From: HXMU1428-3 sp965215715
Lineage (GTDB): Bacteria; Pseudomonadota; Alphaproteobacteria; Rhizobiales; HXMU1428-3
Assembly (NCBI GenBank): GCA_965215715.1
Contig: OZ244129.1
Location: 620,001-684,000, forward strand
Direction: 5' to 3'
DNA: 64,000 nt
Part shown: piece after piece, positions 25,998 to 34,737 of the stretch
How the letters are laid out: each line of letters opens with the position of its first letter
Position numbering within the stretch: position 1 is the first letter of the stretch
Notes under the pieces: generated by a model
Told to the model about the DNA's origin: nothing
The model's input: the letters and a program-made list of their open reading frames with translations, nothing else
The model's database searches: none
Program-made: the position numbers and the translations under genes

Positions 25998-26531
25998 ATG
26001 TCAAGGATAGGGAAAAAGCCTGTTGCAATTCCCTCTAATGTAGAGGTTAAAGTTGACGGTCAGACTGTGACAGCTAAGGGGCCTAAAGGCGAGCTGAGCG
26101 TGACTTTGGTTGACGATGTGACGGTTAAACAAAATGATGATGGCATTCAAGTTGAGCCTGTGAATGAGACCAAGCGGGCGCGCTCTATGTGGGGCATGTC
26201 ACGCACATTGGTGCAAAACATTTTTGATGGTGTGACGGAAGGGTTTTCCAAGCAGCTTGAAATTAATGGTGTTGGTTATCGTGCGCAAATGAAGGGCAAG
26301 AATTTATCACTTGCTTTGGGTTTGAGCCATGATGTTGAATATGCAGCACCAGAGGGCATTAAAATTGAATGTCCTAGCCAAACTGAGATTACCGTTTCTG
26401 GTATTGAAAAACAGGTTGTTGGCCAGGTTGCTGCTGAAATCCGTAGCTATCGCCCACCTGAGCCTTACAAAGGTAAAGGCATTAAATATAAAGATGAATA
26501 TATCTTCCGCAAAGAAGGTAAGAAGAAATAG
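25998..26531 (+). CDS. rplF: 50S ribosomal protein L6
   Basis: L6 lies near the sarcin-ricin loop and factor-binding site. The 177-residue product starts MSRIGKKPVAIPSNVEVKVD and has the two homologous L6 domains, the second ending RPPEPYKGKGIKYKDEYIFR. It is 36 bases after rpsH and 11 before rplR. Confidence 0.97.
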   Translation: MSRIGKKPVAIPSNVEVKVDGQTVTAKGPKGELSVTLVDDVTVKQNDDGIQVEPVNETKRARSMWGMSRTLVQNIFDGVTEGFSKQLEINGVGYRAQMKGKNLSLALGLSHDVEYAAPEGIKIECPSQTEITVSGIEKQVVGQVAAEIRSYRPPEPYKGKGIKYKDEYIFRKEGKKK

Positions 26532-26542
26532 AGAGCAAGCAC

Positions 26543-26905
26543 ATGAGCGCTTCCAAATCTACATTTGAACGTCGCAAAGCCCGGGTTCGTCGCAATCTGC
26601 GCCGCGTGGCCAATGGACGGCCAAGACTGTCTGTCAGCCGTTCATCTCAGCATATTTATGCGCAAATTATTTGCGATAAAACCGGCAAAACCTTGGCCTC
26701 TGCGTCCAGTATTGAAAAGGATTTGCGCGGCAAGATTAAAAATGGTGGTAACATCGCCGCGGCTGAAGAAATTGGCAGCCTTATTGCCGAACGCGGTAAG
26801 AAAGCTGGCGTTGAAGATGTGATCTTTGATCGTGGTGGCTATATTTATCATGGCCGTGTCAAAGCTTTGGCAGATGCAGCGCGTGAAAACGGCTTGAAGT
26901 TTTAA
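26543..26905 (+). CDS. rplR: 50S ribosomal protein L18
   Basis: L18 binds 5S rRNA with L5. The 120-residue product has a basic N-terminus (RRKARVRRNLRRVANGRPRL), then SVSRSSQHIYAQIICD, and ends in the conserved FDRGGYIYHGRVKALADAAR. Normal length and position before rpsE. Confidence 0.97.
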   Translation: MSASKSTFERRKARVRRNLRRVANGRPRLSVSRSSQHIYAQIICDKTGKTLASASSIEKDLRGKIKNGGNIAAAEEIGSLIAERGKKAGVEDVIFDRGGYIYHGRVKALADAARENGLKF

Positions 26906-26924
26906 AAAAGAAAAGGACTGACAA

Positions 26925-27497
26925 GTGGCACGGAATTCTAAAGATCGTAAAGATCGGGAAGAAAAAGACAGCGAGTTTGTAGACAAGCTTGTGCATATTA
27001 ACCGCGTTGCCAAAGTGGTAAAGGGCGGTCGTCGTTTTGGTTTTGCAGCTTTGGTTGTTGTTGGTGATCAAAAAGGGCGTGTTGGTTTTGGTCATGGTAA
27101 AGCGCGCGAAGTGCCTGAGGCCATTCGCAAAGCCACAGATTCTGCAAAACGCAATCTGATCAAAGTGCCACTTCGTGAAGGGCGCACATTGCATCATGAT
27201 GTCAAGGGACGTCACGGTGCTGGTAAAGTGCTTCTTCGTGCAGCGCCTCCTGGTACGGGTATTATTGCTGGTGGTCCGATGCGCGCGGTGTTTGAAACAC
27301 TTGGTGTGCAAGATGTTGTGGCCAAATCTCAAGGTAGCTCAAATCCATATAACATGGTGCGGGCAACATTTGAGGCGTTAAAGTCTGAAGATAGCCCTCG
27401 CGGTGTTGCAGCCCGGCGCGGTAAAAAAGTTAGTGATATTGTTTCTCGTCGCCGTGATGGGGCCGGGGATAATACTCAGCTACAAGCAGATGTTTAA
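26925..27497 (+). CDS. rpsE: 30S ribosomal protein S5
   Basis: S5 contributes to decoding fidelity and the mRNA helicase site. The 190-residue product contains the N-terminal dsRBD-like VDKLVHINRVAKVVKGGRRF and the C-terminal PPGTGIIAGGPMRAVFETLG. The start is GTG at 26925, preceded by AAAGGA. The length fits the alphaproteobacterial form with a short C-terminal extension. Confidence 0.97.
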   Translation: MARNSKDRKDREEKDSEFVDKLVHINRVAKVVKGGRRFGFAALVVVGDQKGRVGFGHGKAREVPEAIRKATDSAKRNLIKVPLREGRTLHHDVKGRHGAGKVLLRAAPPGTGIIAGGPMRAVFETLGVQDVVAKSQGSSNPYNMVRATFEALKSEDSPRGVAARRGKKVSDIVSRRRDGAGDNTQLQADV

Positions 27498-27548
27498 ACA
27501 TCTGACATTTTGAATTTTAAAATTGTTAGCCCTTAAGGATTTGTAACA

Positions 27549-27734
27549 ATGGCTAAAAAGACAATCACAGTGGAGCGCATTGGCAGCCCCATTCGCCAAA
27601 CGGAAAAACAGCGGGCGACTTTGCTTGTTGGTTTGGGGCTAAAAAAAGCACGCCAGCAGCGTGAGCTGGAAGATACACCGGCTGTACGCGGCATGGTCAA
27701 CTCAATCCCGCATTTGGCGCGGATTGTAGAATAA
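27549..27734 (+). CDS. rpmD: 50S ribosomal protein L30
   Basis: This small large-subunit protein has 61 residues, the standard length. It starts MAKKTITVERIGSPIRQTEK and contains LLVGLGLKKARQQRELEDTP. It lies between rpsE and rplO. Confidence 0.96.
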   Translation: MAKKTITVERIGSPIRQTEKQRATLLVGLGLKKARQQRELEDTPAVRGMVNSIPHLARIVE

Positions 27735-27760
27735 TAATTGTTTTAAAGGAATGGGATGTC

Positions 27761-28261
27761 ATGCGACTAAATGAATTACGCGATAATCCAGGCGCAACTC
27801 GGGCCAAAAAACGCGTTGGTCGTGGTATTGGATCTGGTAAGGGCAAAACGGCTGGCCGCGGTGTAAAGGGTCAAAAGTCTCGCTCAGGTGTGGCCATTAA
27901 AGGTTTTGAAGGTGGCCAAATGCCGATTCATCGCCGGTTGCCAAAACGTGGCTTTAACAATATTTTTGCCAAAGACTTTAATGAAGTTAATCTTGATCGT
28001 TTGCAAAAGGCAATTGACGACAAGAAGCTTAAAGAAGGTGAGACCATCACCGTTGCTCGTTTGGTTGAAGTGGGCGTATTGCGCCGGGCCAAAGATGGTG
28101 TTCGCATTCTTGGAAATGGCGAAATAAAAGCCAAATTGACCATTGAAGCGGCCGGTGCCTCTAAAGGGGCGGTTGCAGCGATTGAAAAAGCGGGTGGAGC
28201 AATTACTATTGTTGCCCCCAAAGCGCCAGCTGAAGACAAGGCCGGTGAGGATAAGGCTTAA
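27761..28261 (+). CDS. rplO: 50S ribosomal protein L15
   Basis: L15 is a late-assembly large-subunit protein. The 166-residue product has the long basic Gly-rich N-terminus (GIGSGKGKTAGRGVKGQKSR) and GGQMPIHRRLPKRGFNN, followed by the globular domain. The last dozen residues are an Ala/Glu/Lys/Asp tail. secY follows after 66 bases. Confidence 0.97.
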   Translation: MRLNELRDNPGATRAKKRVGRGIGSGKGKTAGRGVKGQKSRSGVAIKGFEGGQMPIHRRLPKRGFNNIFAKDFNEVNLDRLQKAIDDKKLKEGETITVARLVEVGVLRRAKDGVRILGNGEIKAKLTIEAAGASKGAVAAIEKAGGAITIVAPKAPAEDKAGEDKA

Positions 28262-28327
28262 AGGGCTTTTCCTAACTAAAGGGATGCCTCTTTGATAGGT
28301 TTAAGCAAATAGGGAATTGAAAAAACC

Positions 28328-29674
28328 ATGGTTTCAGCTGCTGAACAGTTAGCCGCCAATTTGAACTTTTCTGCCATTGGTAAGGCTGAAGAGTTAAAGA
28401 AACGCATTTGGTTTACTTTGGGTGCGCTGTTGGTTTACCGGCTTGGCACTTACATTCCCATTCCTGGTGTTGATTTGGAAGCGCTTCGCTCTGTGTTTCA
28501 AGGCCAAGGCCAGGGCGGCGGCACGCTGCTTGATCAGTTGAATTTGTTTGCTGGCGGCGCCATTTCTCGGATGGCGATTTTTGCGTTGAATATCATGCCG
28601 TATATTTCGGCCTCGATTATCATTCAGTTGCTGACAACGGTTTCGCCTCATCTTGAACAGTTGAAAAAAGAAGGCGAGCAGGGCCGTAAGCAGATAAACC
28701 AGTATACCCGTTATGGCACGGTGATTTTGGCCGCTTTGCAGGCTTATGGCATTGCTGTGGGGCTTGAAGGATCTACCAATGGTGTTGTGATGGAACCTGG
28801 TATGTTCTTTAGAGCGACAACGGTTATCACCCTTGTTGGTGGGACTGTGTTCTTGATGTGGCTGGGTGAGCAAATCACAGCGCGCGGCATTGGTAATGGT
28901 ATTTCTTTGATTATCTTTGCCGGTATTGTGGCTGAATTGCCTGGGGCTTTCGCTAGCGCGTTTGAATTGTCGCGCAAAGGCACTTTGCCAGCGCCAATTT
29001 TGGTTGCTTTGTTGGTGGGTGTTGTCGCAATTATCGCTATCATCGTTTATATGGAGCGGGCTCAACGGCGCTTGTTGGTGCAATATCCAAAACGGCAAAT
29101 GGGCAACCGGATGGCACAAGGGGATAGCTCTCACTTGCCTTTGAAATTGAACACCGCCGGTGTTATTCCGCCAATCTTTGCCTCAAGCTTGTTGTTATTG
29201 CCTGCAACCTTTGCTGCCTTTGGAACTTCTTCAGGGTCTGAATGGGTGGGAACGATTACGGCCATGCTTGGCCGAGGCCAGCCGTTATATCTGGCGGTTT
29301 ATGTGGCTTTGATTATTTTCTTTGCCTTTTTCTATACTGCGATTGTTTTCAATCCTGAAGACACCGCTGATAATTTGAAAAAATATGGCGGCTTTATTCC
29401 TGGTATTCGCCCTGGTGCAAAAACAGCTGAATATATTGACTATGTGTTGACAAGGATCACTGTGGTCGGTGCGATTTATCTGGCTCTTGTTTGTGTGTTG
29501 CCTGAATATTTGCAATCTTATACAGCGGTTTCCTTTGCTCTTGGTGGTACGTCCTTGCTGATTGTTGTGAGTGTGACCATGGATACAGTGGCCCAGGTGC
29601 AAAGTCATTTATTGGCTCATCAGTATGAAGGGTTGATTAAAAAATCTAAATTACGGGGGGCGCGGCGCAGATGA
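28328..29674 (+). CDS. secY: Protein translocase subunit SecY
   Basis: SecY is the channel of the Sec translocon in the inner membrane. The 448-residue product has about ten hydrophobic helices. Recognisable segments are YRLGTYIPIPGVD (first helix and plug region), NIMPYISASIIIQLL, GIGNGISLIIFAGI and the cytoplasmic loop LLVQYPKRQMGNRMAQGDSS. It overlaps adk by four bases (ATGA), an arrangement common in alphaproteobacteria. Confidence 0.98.
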   Translation: MVSAAEQLAANLNFSAIGKAEELKKRIWFTLGALLVYRLGTYIPIPGVDLEALRSVFQGQGQGGGTLLDQLNLFAGGAISRMAIFALNIMPYISASIIIQLLTTVSPHLEQLKKEGEQGRKQINQYTRYGTVILAALQAYGIAVGLEGSTNGVVMEPGMFFRATTVITLVGGTVFLMWLGEQITARGIGNGISLIIFAGIVAELPGAFASAFELSRKGTLPAPILVALLVGVVAIIAIIVYMERAQRRLLVQYPKRQMGNRMAQGDSSHLPLKLNTAGVIPPIFASSLLLLPATFAAFGTSSGSEWVGTITAMLGRGQPLYLAVYVALIIFFAFFYTAIVFNPEDTADNLKKYGGFIPGIRPGAKTAEYIDYVLTRITVVGAIYLALVCVLPEYLQSYTAVSFALGGTSLLIVVSVTMDTVAQVQSHLLAHQYEGLIKKSKLRGARRR

Positions 29675-30324
29675 ATATAATACTACTTGGACCTCCTGGT
29701 GCTGGTAAAGGTACGCAAGCGCGTCAGATTGAAAAAAGAAGAGGCCTTGTTCAACTCTCAACTGGCGATATGTTGCGCGCAGCAGTTGCTGCTGGCACTG
29801 AAGTTGGTTTAAAAGCCAAGGCTGTGATGGAAGCTGGTGGTTTGGTCTCTGATGATATTGTGATTGGTATTATCTCAGACCGGATTGATGAGCCTGATTG
29901 TGCCAATGGTTTTATTCTGGATGGGTTCCCGCGCACTTTGGCCCAAGCTGCAGCGCTTGAAGAGTTGCTGAAAGCTAAGGGTAAAGCGTTAAATGCGGTG
30001 ATTGAAATCCGTGTGGATGATGACAAATTGGTTGAGCGCATTACTGGGCGTTTCACATGCGGGGCGTGCGGGGAAGGATATCATGATACATTCCGCCCGC
30101 CGAAAGTTGAAAACGTATGTGATAATTGCGGGGCAAGCGACTTTAAACGCCGCGCAGATGATAATGAAGAGACATTACGTTCTCGGTTGTTGGCCTATTA
30201 TAAGGAGACCTCTCCGTTAATAGGGTATTATTTTGCCAAAGATAGTTTGGTTTCTGTTGATGGTATGGTGGATATGGCAGATGTCACCGTTAAAATTGAA
30301 ACCATTTTAAATGACAGAGCATAA
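29671..30324 (+). CDS. adk: Adenylate kinase (zinc-lid form)
   Basis: It catalyses ATP + AMP = 2 ADP. The 217-residue long-form enzyme starts with the P-loop GPPGAGKGTQA and has STGDMLRAAVAAGTE and DGFPRTLAQA for AMP binding. The LID domain carries two CxxC pairs (CGACG near residue 130 and CDNCG near residue 150), the tetracysteine zinc site found in many bacteria but absent from E. coli. It is translationally coupled to secY. Confidence 0.97.
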   Translation: MNIILLGPPGAGKGTQARQIEKRRGLVQLSTGDMLRAAVAAGTEVGLKAKAVMEAGGLVSDDIVIGIISDRIDEPDCANGFILDGFPRTLAQAAALEELLKAKGKALNAVIEIRVDDDKLVERITGRFTCGACGEGYHDTFRPPKVENVCDNCGASDFKRRADDNEETLRSRLLAYYKETSPLIGYYFAKDSLVSVDGMVDMADVTVKIETILNDRA

Positions 30325-30553
30325 ATTTTAGCTTTGTTTTTGAAATTATGTGAAAGAGCTTAAAGGCTTGACGAAAAAGGCTTTACGGCTTACAAAAGCA
30401 CTCTTTCACAATGGTAAGTTTGAAAAATAGGCTGTACGTGCTTTTTAAAAGCGCTGTGCAGGCTTTTGCGCTAAGTTTTTTTGCCGAGATTGATGAAAAA
30501 AGACATTTTTTTCATCAGTTCAAAGGTTATTAGATTTTTTTAAGGAGAAGACT
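30325..30553 (+). promoter_or_regulatory. adk-rpsM spacer with candidate promoter and hairpins
   Basis: TTGACG (30368-30373) and TACAAA (30391-30396) are spaced by 17 bases and form a plausible internal promoter for the alpha operon. Two inverted repeats are visible: GTGAAAGAG (30350-30358) with CTCTTTCAC (30401-30409), and TGATGAAAAAA (30491-30501) with TTTTTTCATCA (30507-30517, five-base loop), the latter 36 bases before the rpsM start. In E. coli S4 binds the rpsM leader; a similar role here is inference. Confidence 0.45.
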
Positions 30554-30922
30554 GTGGCTCGTATCGCAGGTGTGAATATACCAACGAATAAGCGTGTTGA
30601 AATTGCACTGACCTATATTCATGGCATTGGGCGTAAATTTGCGCGTGAAATTTGCCAGGAAGTGAAAATCCCCTCAGAGCGCCGGGTGAATGAATTGTCA
30701 GATGCGGAAGTGATTCAAATTCGTGAAGTGATTGACCGCGATTATATGGTTGAAGGTGATTTGCGCCGTGAGATTTCCATGAACATTAAACGGTTAATGG
30801 ATCTTGGTTGCTATCGTGGGCTTCGCCATCGCCGCGGCTTGCCAGTACGCGGGCAACGCACGCATACAAATGCGCGCACAAGAAAAGGCCCAGCCAAAGC
30901 AATTGCTGGTAAGAAGAAGTAA
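30554..30922 (+). CDS. rpsM: 30S ribosomal protein S13
   Basis: S13 forms intersubunit bridges B1a/b. The 122-residue product begins with GTG at 30554 (AAGGAGAAG upstream), with MARIAGVNIPTNKRVEIALT and the C-terminal GLRHRRGLPVRGQRTHTNAR. It starts the alpha operon. Confidence 0.97.
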   Translation: MARIAGVNIPTNKRVEIALTYIHGIGRKFAREICQEVKIPSERRVNELSDAEVIQIREVIDRDYMVEGDLRREISMNIKRLMDLGCYRGLRHRRGLPVRGQRTHTNARTRKGPAKAIAGKKK

Positions 30923-30989
30923 TTTTAAGTCAAGCGCTTGGGGCAACAAGACGACAAGCGCCTATTTGAAAAGAGAGCGAAAAAGTTAA

Positions 30990-31379
30990 ATGGCACAGGA
31001 AAGAGCGCGGGTTCGCAAACGCGAGAAAAAGAATATCACCTCTGGTGTGGCTCACGTAAGCGCAAGCTTTAACAACACAAAGATCACCATTACCGATGCA
31101 CAAGGCAATGCGATCTCTTGGAGTTCTGCTGGCACAATGGGCTTTAAAGGCTCTCGCAAGTCAACGCCATATGCGGCTCAGGTTGCCGCGGAAGATGCTG
31201 GTAAAAAAGCACAAGACCATGGCATGAGAACACTAGAAGTGGAAGTGACAGGACCTGGTTCTGGGCGCGAATCAGCGCTTCGTGCTTTGCAGTCTATTGG
31301 GTTTCAAATCACTTCAATTCGTGATGTTACACCAATTCCGCATAATGGCTGCCGTCCTAGAAAGCGCCGCCGCGTATAA
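30990..31379 (+). CDS. rpsK: 30S ribosomal protein S11
   Basis: S11 shapes the platform near the mRNA exit. The 129-residue product contains ITSGVAHVSASFNNTKITIT, STPYAAQVAAEDAGKKAQ and the C-terminal DVTPIPHNGCRPRKRRRV. Normal length; it precedes rpoA. Confidence 0.97.
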   Translation: MAQERARVRKREKKNITSGVAHVSASFNNTKITITDAQGNAISWSSAGTMGFKGSRKSTPYAAQVAAEDAGKKAQDHGMRTLEVEVTGPGSGRESALRALQSIGFQITSIRDVTPIPHNGCRPRKRRRV

Positions 31380-31504
31380 GCGTTTAGCGCCCTATTTAAG
31401 TGTCGTTAAGGGGCCTGTAATTGATATCAAGGCATTAGATTTAAAGAGGCAACTCTTAACCTTTAAGGCATAATGCATTTTTTTAAAATGAAGGATAACA
31501 AGAC

Positions 31505-32521
31505 GTGATCCAGAAAAATTGGCAAGAGCTTATTAAACCGGGCAAATTGGAAATCCAAGGTGGGCGTGACCCTAAGCGCCATGCCACGGCAACCGCTGAA
31601 CCGCTGGAGCGCGGTTTTGGTATGACTTTGGGCAATGCGTTGCGCCGGGTATTGCTTTCCTCATTGCGCGGTTGTGCGATAACATCTGTTCATATTGACA
31701 GCGTGTTGCATGAATTTTCCTCGATCGCTGGTGTGCGCGAAGATGTGACCAACATTGTTCTTAACATTAAAGAGATTGCGCTGAAGGCTCATTCTGAAGG
31801 TGTTAAGCGTATGGTTCTGCAAAAAACAGGGCCTGGCATTGTGCGTGCAGGGGATATTGAAGTTTCTTCAGAAGTTGAAGTGCTGAACCCGGAACATGTG
31901 ATTTGTACACTTGATGATGGTGCCAGCATTCACATGGAATTTACAGCGGACACAGGCAAAGGCTATGTGCCTGCTGATCGCAACCGGCCAGATGATGCAC
32001 CAATTGGGCTTATTCCAGTTGATGCGCTTTATAGCCCGGTTCGCAAAGTGTCTTACAAAGTTGAGAACACCCGTGAAGGTCAGATCCTTGATTATGACAA
32101 GCTGATCATGGACATTCACACTGATGGTTCTATCAATCCTGAAGATGCGATCGCTTTGGCGGCACGTATTTTACAAGACCAGCTGTCTATCTTTGTGAAC
32201 TTTGAAGAGCCACAAAAAGAAGTGGTTGAAGAAAAACAGCCTGAGCTTGAATTTAATGCTGCGTTGTTGAAGAAGGTTGATGAGTTGGAGCTTTCTGTGC
32301 GCTCAGCCAATTGCCTGAAGAACGATAACATTGTTTACATTGGTGACCTTATCCAGAAAACGGAAGCAGAAATGCTACGGACACCAAACTTTGGCCGCAA
32401 GTCCTTAAACGAGATTAAGGAAGTGCTTGCAGGCATGGGGCTGCATTTGGGCATGGAAGTGCCAAACTGGCCACCAGAAAACATTGAAGAACTGGCAAAA
32501 CGGTTCGAAGATCATTATTAA
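31505..32521 (+). CDS. rpoA: DNA-directed RNA polymerase subunit alpha
   Basis: The 338-residue alpha subunit starts with GTG at 31505 (AAGGATAAC upstream). The N-terminal assembly domain includes EPLERGFGMTLGNALRRVLL. The C-terminal domain, which contacts UP elements and activators, includes SVRSANCLKNDNIVYIGDLI and GRKSLNEIKEVLAGMGL. Order rpsK-rpoA-rplQ without rpsD is typical of alphaproteobacteria. Confidence 0.99.
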   Translation: MIQKNWQELIKPGKLEIQGGRDPKRHATATAEPLERGFGMTLGNALRRVLLSSLRGCAITSVHIDSVLHEFSSIAGVREDVTNIVLNIKEIALKAHSEGVKRMVLQKTGPGIVRAGDIEVSSEVEVLNPEHVICTLDDGASIHMEFTADTGKGYVPADRNRPDDAPIGLIPVDALYSPVRKVSYKVENTREGQILDYDKLIMDIHTDGSINPEDAIALAARILQDQLSIFVNFEEPQKEVVEEKQPELEFNAALLKKVDELELSVRSANCLKNDNIVYIGDLIQKTEAEMLRTPNFGRKSLNEIKEVLAGMGLHLGMEVPNWPPENIEELAKRFEDHY

Positions 32522-32582
32522 GTTTTAACACGCCGCCCAAAGTCATATCGAGCTTTAAAGGGCGGAATTGAGGAGATATTCC

Positions 32583-33014
32583 ATGCGTCACGGTAAGAAG
32601 GGGCGGAAATTAAATCGGACTTCAAGTCACCGCACAGCAATGTTTGCCAATATGGCTGCTGCGCTGATTAAGCACGAGCAAATTGTAACCACTTTGCCCA
32701 AAGCCAAAGAAATGAAGCGCGTTATGGATAAGCTTATTACTTTAGGTAAGCGCGGGAACCTTCATTCACGCCGCTTGGCTGCTAGCCGCATTCGCGATGA
32801 GGCGATGACCAAGAAGCTGTTTGATGTGTTGGCAGATCGTTATAAAGACCGCTCTGGTGGGTACACCCGGGTTTTGAAAGCTGGCTATCGCTATGGCGAT
32901 TCAGCGCCTGTTGCTGTGCTTGAGCTTGTTGATCGCGATGAGAGTGCGCGTGGCCAAGATTCTGGCCCAACAGTTGAACGGGAAGTTGAAGAAGCAACTG
33001 AGGCTGCCGCTTAA
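32583..33014 (+). CDS. rplQ: 50S ribosomal protein L17
   Basis: The last gene of the ribosomal block. ATG 32583 gives 143 residues starting MRHGKKGRKLNRTSSHRTAM; AGGAGA at 32571-32576 supports it over the in-frame TTG at 32568. The end of the protein is an acidic tail of the alphaproteobacterial kind. An intrinsic terminator follows. Confidence 0.97.
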   Translation: MRHGKKGRKLNRTSSHRTAMFANMAAALIKHEQIVTTLPKAKEMKRVMDKLITLGKRGNLHSRRLAASRIRDEAMTKKLFDVLADRYKDRSGGYTRVLKAGYRYGDSAPVAVLELVDRDESARGQDSGPTVEREVEEATEAAA

Positions 33015-33042
33015 GGGCTTGGTTCTTTTGACTTAGTTTATT

Positions 33043-33077
33043 GGCTCATCCTATTTATTTAGGGTGAGCCTTTTTTT
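33043..33077 (+). terminator. Intrinsic terminator of the ribosomal protein block
   Basis: GGCTCATCCTA (33043-33053) pairs with TAGGGTGAGCC (33060-33070) with one G-U pair, a six-base loop and seven T. It lies 28 bases after rplQ and is the first clear terminator downstream of rpsL. Confidence 0.92.
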
Positions 33078-33179
33078 GTTTAAGTTCCGGTTGAGATGTG
33101 GTTTACGGACCAAGCTTCAACATCCAAAATAGATTTTTACCAGCTACTGTTTTAGTAGATAAACAGCAGTTTTATACAG

Positions 33180-34679
33180 TCAAGCCTTCGTCTCATATAT
33201 GGTTTTATAAAGCTCATTGAAGCGCTCGAGTTCTTTTTTATATACATGGTGGCAGTCTGGATTTGGGGTAAAGCTTTCCAAAGTATTTACCATTTGGGCC
33301 ACGCCTTCTTCAATAGAGTTGAATATTTTAGCCCCAACACCTGCTAAGATGGCAGCGCCCAGTAAACCGGCTTCGTCTTCTTTTAAGCGGTGTACCGGTT
33401 TGCCATAAATGTCAGCTTGGATTTGTGACCATAGAGCTGATCTTGCCCCGCCGCCTGTTAAGCGGAATTCGTTTAAAGGGGCACCTGTCTTTTCAAACTC
33501 TTTCAAAATAAGGGCGTTTTGAAACGCAACGCCTTCCATGACAGAACGCGCCATAGCGGCAAGCCCGTGGCCTTGTGTTAAGCCATGAAATGTCCCTGTG
33601 GCAGAGCCGTTCCATTGCGGAGCACCAGCGCCGGCCAGATAGGGAAGGAATAATAAACCATCTGAGCCGGCAGGGACGCGTTCAGCCATTTGGTTGAACA
33701 TGTCATAGTGAACTTCTTCACCCTGGGTGGCGTCTTGTGCAACTTGGCGCAGCCATTTAAGGGCGGCGCCTGCTGTGCTTTGTAAACCTTCGTAAATGTA
33801 TTTTCCTGTATAGGCATGTAGTTCCACTGGGATGGCCTGGTTGGGATCAAAATAGGGTTTGTCAAAAGAGCAGATCACCACACCTGCGGTGCCTAGGGTG
33901 ATGGAGCAAACTCCTTCTTTAATCACACCGGCGCCGATGGCTGCGCATTGTTGGTCTCCGCCGCCAGCAACTAAGATAACGTCTGAATTCAAGCCCGTTT
34001 TTTCAATGATGTCAGGGGTGAGGTGCCCGACAACGCTGCCGGACTTTACAAGGGTTGGTAATTTGCTTTTATCAATGCTGGTTTTGGCAATAAAGTCATC
34101 ATCCCAATCTTCTTTTAGAATGGAGACAAGGCCGTGCAGTGATGCGTTGGATAAATCTTCTACATAAAATTCTGCGCCAAAACGTTTTAATAAAAACCCA
34201 TGCGGGTTTAGGAATTTATAAGTTGCTTGATAGATCTCAGGCTGTTCATCCCTGATCCACATGATGGATGGCAAGGTCCACACATTGGCGATGGGCAAGC
34301 CGGTGGTTTGGTAAAAGGCTTCCTCACCAATGGAAGAACGGATTTGGTCGCATTGGGTATCTGATCGGTTATCTTGCCAGGAAATTGCCGGGCGCAGGGG
34401 TTTGCCAGATTCATCAACGGGGATGAGTGTGCATCGCTGAGATGAAAAGGACAGGGCGCGAATATCTGAGCGGGCAACGTTACTGTTGTCTATGGCTTGT
34501 ACCAGCAAATTAACGCAGGTTTCATATAACAGTCCAGCGTCTTGTTCAACCTGATTGGATGCTGGGAACTCGCATGGATATTCTTTGTAAGCCACACCAT
34601 GTCGGTTGCCTTGTGTGTCAAAAATAATTGCTTTGGCGCCTGTTGTTCCGCAGTCTATTGCGGCAATATAGTGATTCAT
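33180..34679 (-). CDS. FGGY-family carbohydrate kinase, xylulokinase type
   Basis: The 499-residue protein has both FGGY actin-like ATPase domains. The phosphate 1 motif is AAIDCGTTGAKAIIFD (about 6-21); the phosphate 2 and adenosine motifs are GGGDQQCAAIGAG and LTGGGARSALWSQIQADI. The wording SWQDNRS and the C-terminal pattern HHVYKKELERFNELYK fit xylulokinase-like members rather than classical GlpK, which has DQGTTSSR and WQCRR/WQDRR. It is the last gene of the glycerol operon, separated from glpV by a terminator-like hairpin. By context it may phosphorylate glycerol or a related polyol. The true substrate is unproven; xylulokinase or another pentulose/polyol kinase is possible. Confidence 0.85.
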   Translation of the reverse strand: MNHYIAAIDCGTTGAKAIIFDTQGNRHGVAYKEYPCEFPASNQVEQDAGLLYETCVNLLVQAIDNSNVARSDIRALSFSSQRCTLIPVDESGKPLRPAISWQDNRSDTQCDQIRSSIGEEAFYQTTGLPIANVWTLPSIMWIRDEQPEIYQATYKFLNPHGFLLKRFGAEFYVEDLSNASLHGLVSILKEDWDDDFIAKTSIDKSKLPTLVKSGSVVGHLTPDIIEKTGLNSDVILVAGGGDQQCAAIGAGVIKEGVCSITLGTAGVVICSFDKPYFDPNQAIPVELHAYTGKYIYEGLQSTAGAALKWLRQVAQDATQGEEVHYDMFNQMAERVPAGSDGLLFLPYLAGAGAPQWNGSATGTFHGLTQGHGLAAMARSVMEGVAFQNALILKEFEKTGAPLNEFRLTGGGARSALWSQIQADIYGKPVHRLKEDEAGLLGAAILAGVGAKIFNSIEEGVAQMVNTLESFTPNPDCHHVYKKELERFNELYKTIYETKA

Positions 34680-34700
34680 TGTCTTTCCCCAGAACTAGAT

Positions 34701-34728
34701 AAAAAGGGCGCAAAAATTGCGCCCTTTT
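34701..34728 (-). terminator. Terminator or attenuator between glpV and the kinase gene
   Basis: On the minus strand AAAAGGGCGCAA pairs with TTGCGCCCTTTT (12 bp, three-base loop), followed by a short U run. It lies just after glpV and just before the kinase, so it probably lowers kinase expression relative to the transporter. Confidence 0.75.
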
Positions 34729-34737
34729 GGTTATTGT

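Noticed and set aside
33078..33179. Intrinsic terminator for the kinase gene (CTGCTGTTT / AAACAGTAG on the minus strand)
   Set aside because: A 9-bp stem with a wobble exists but no U-tract follows, so it was not annotated as a terminator.
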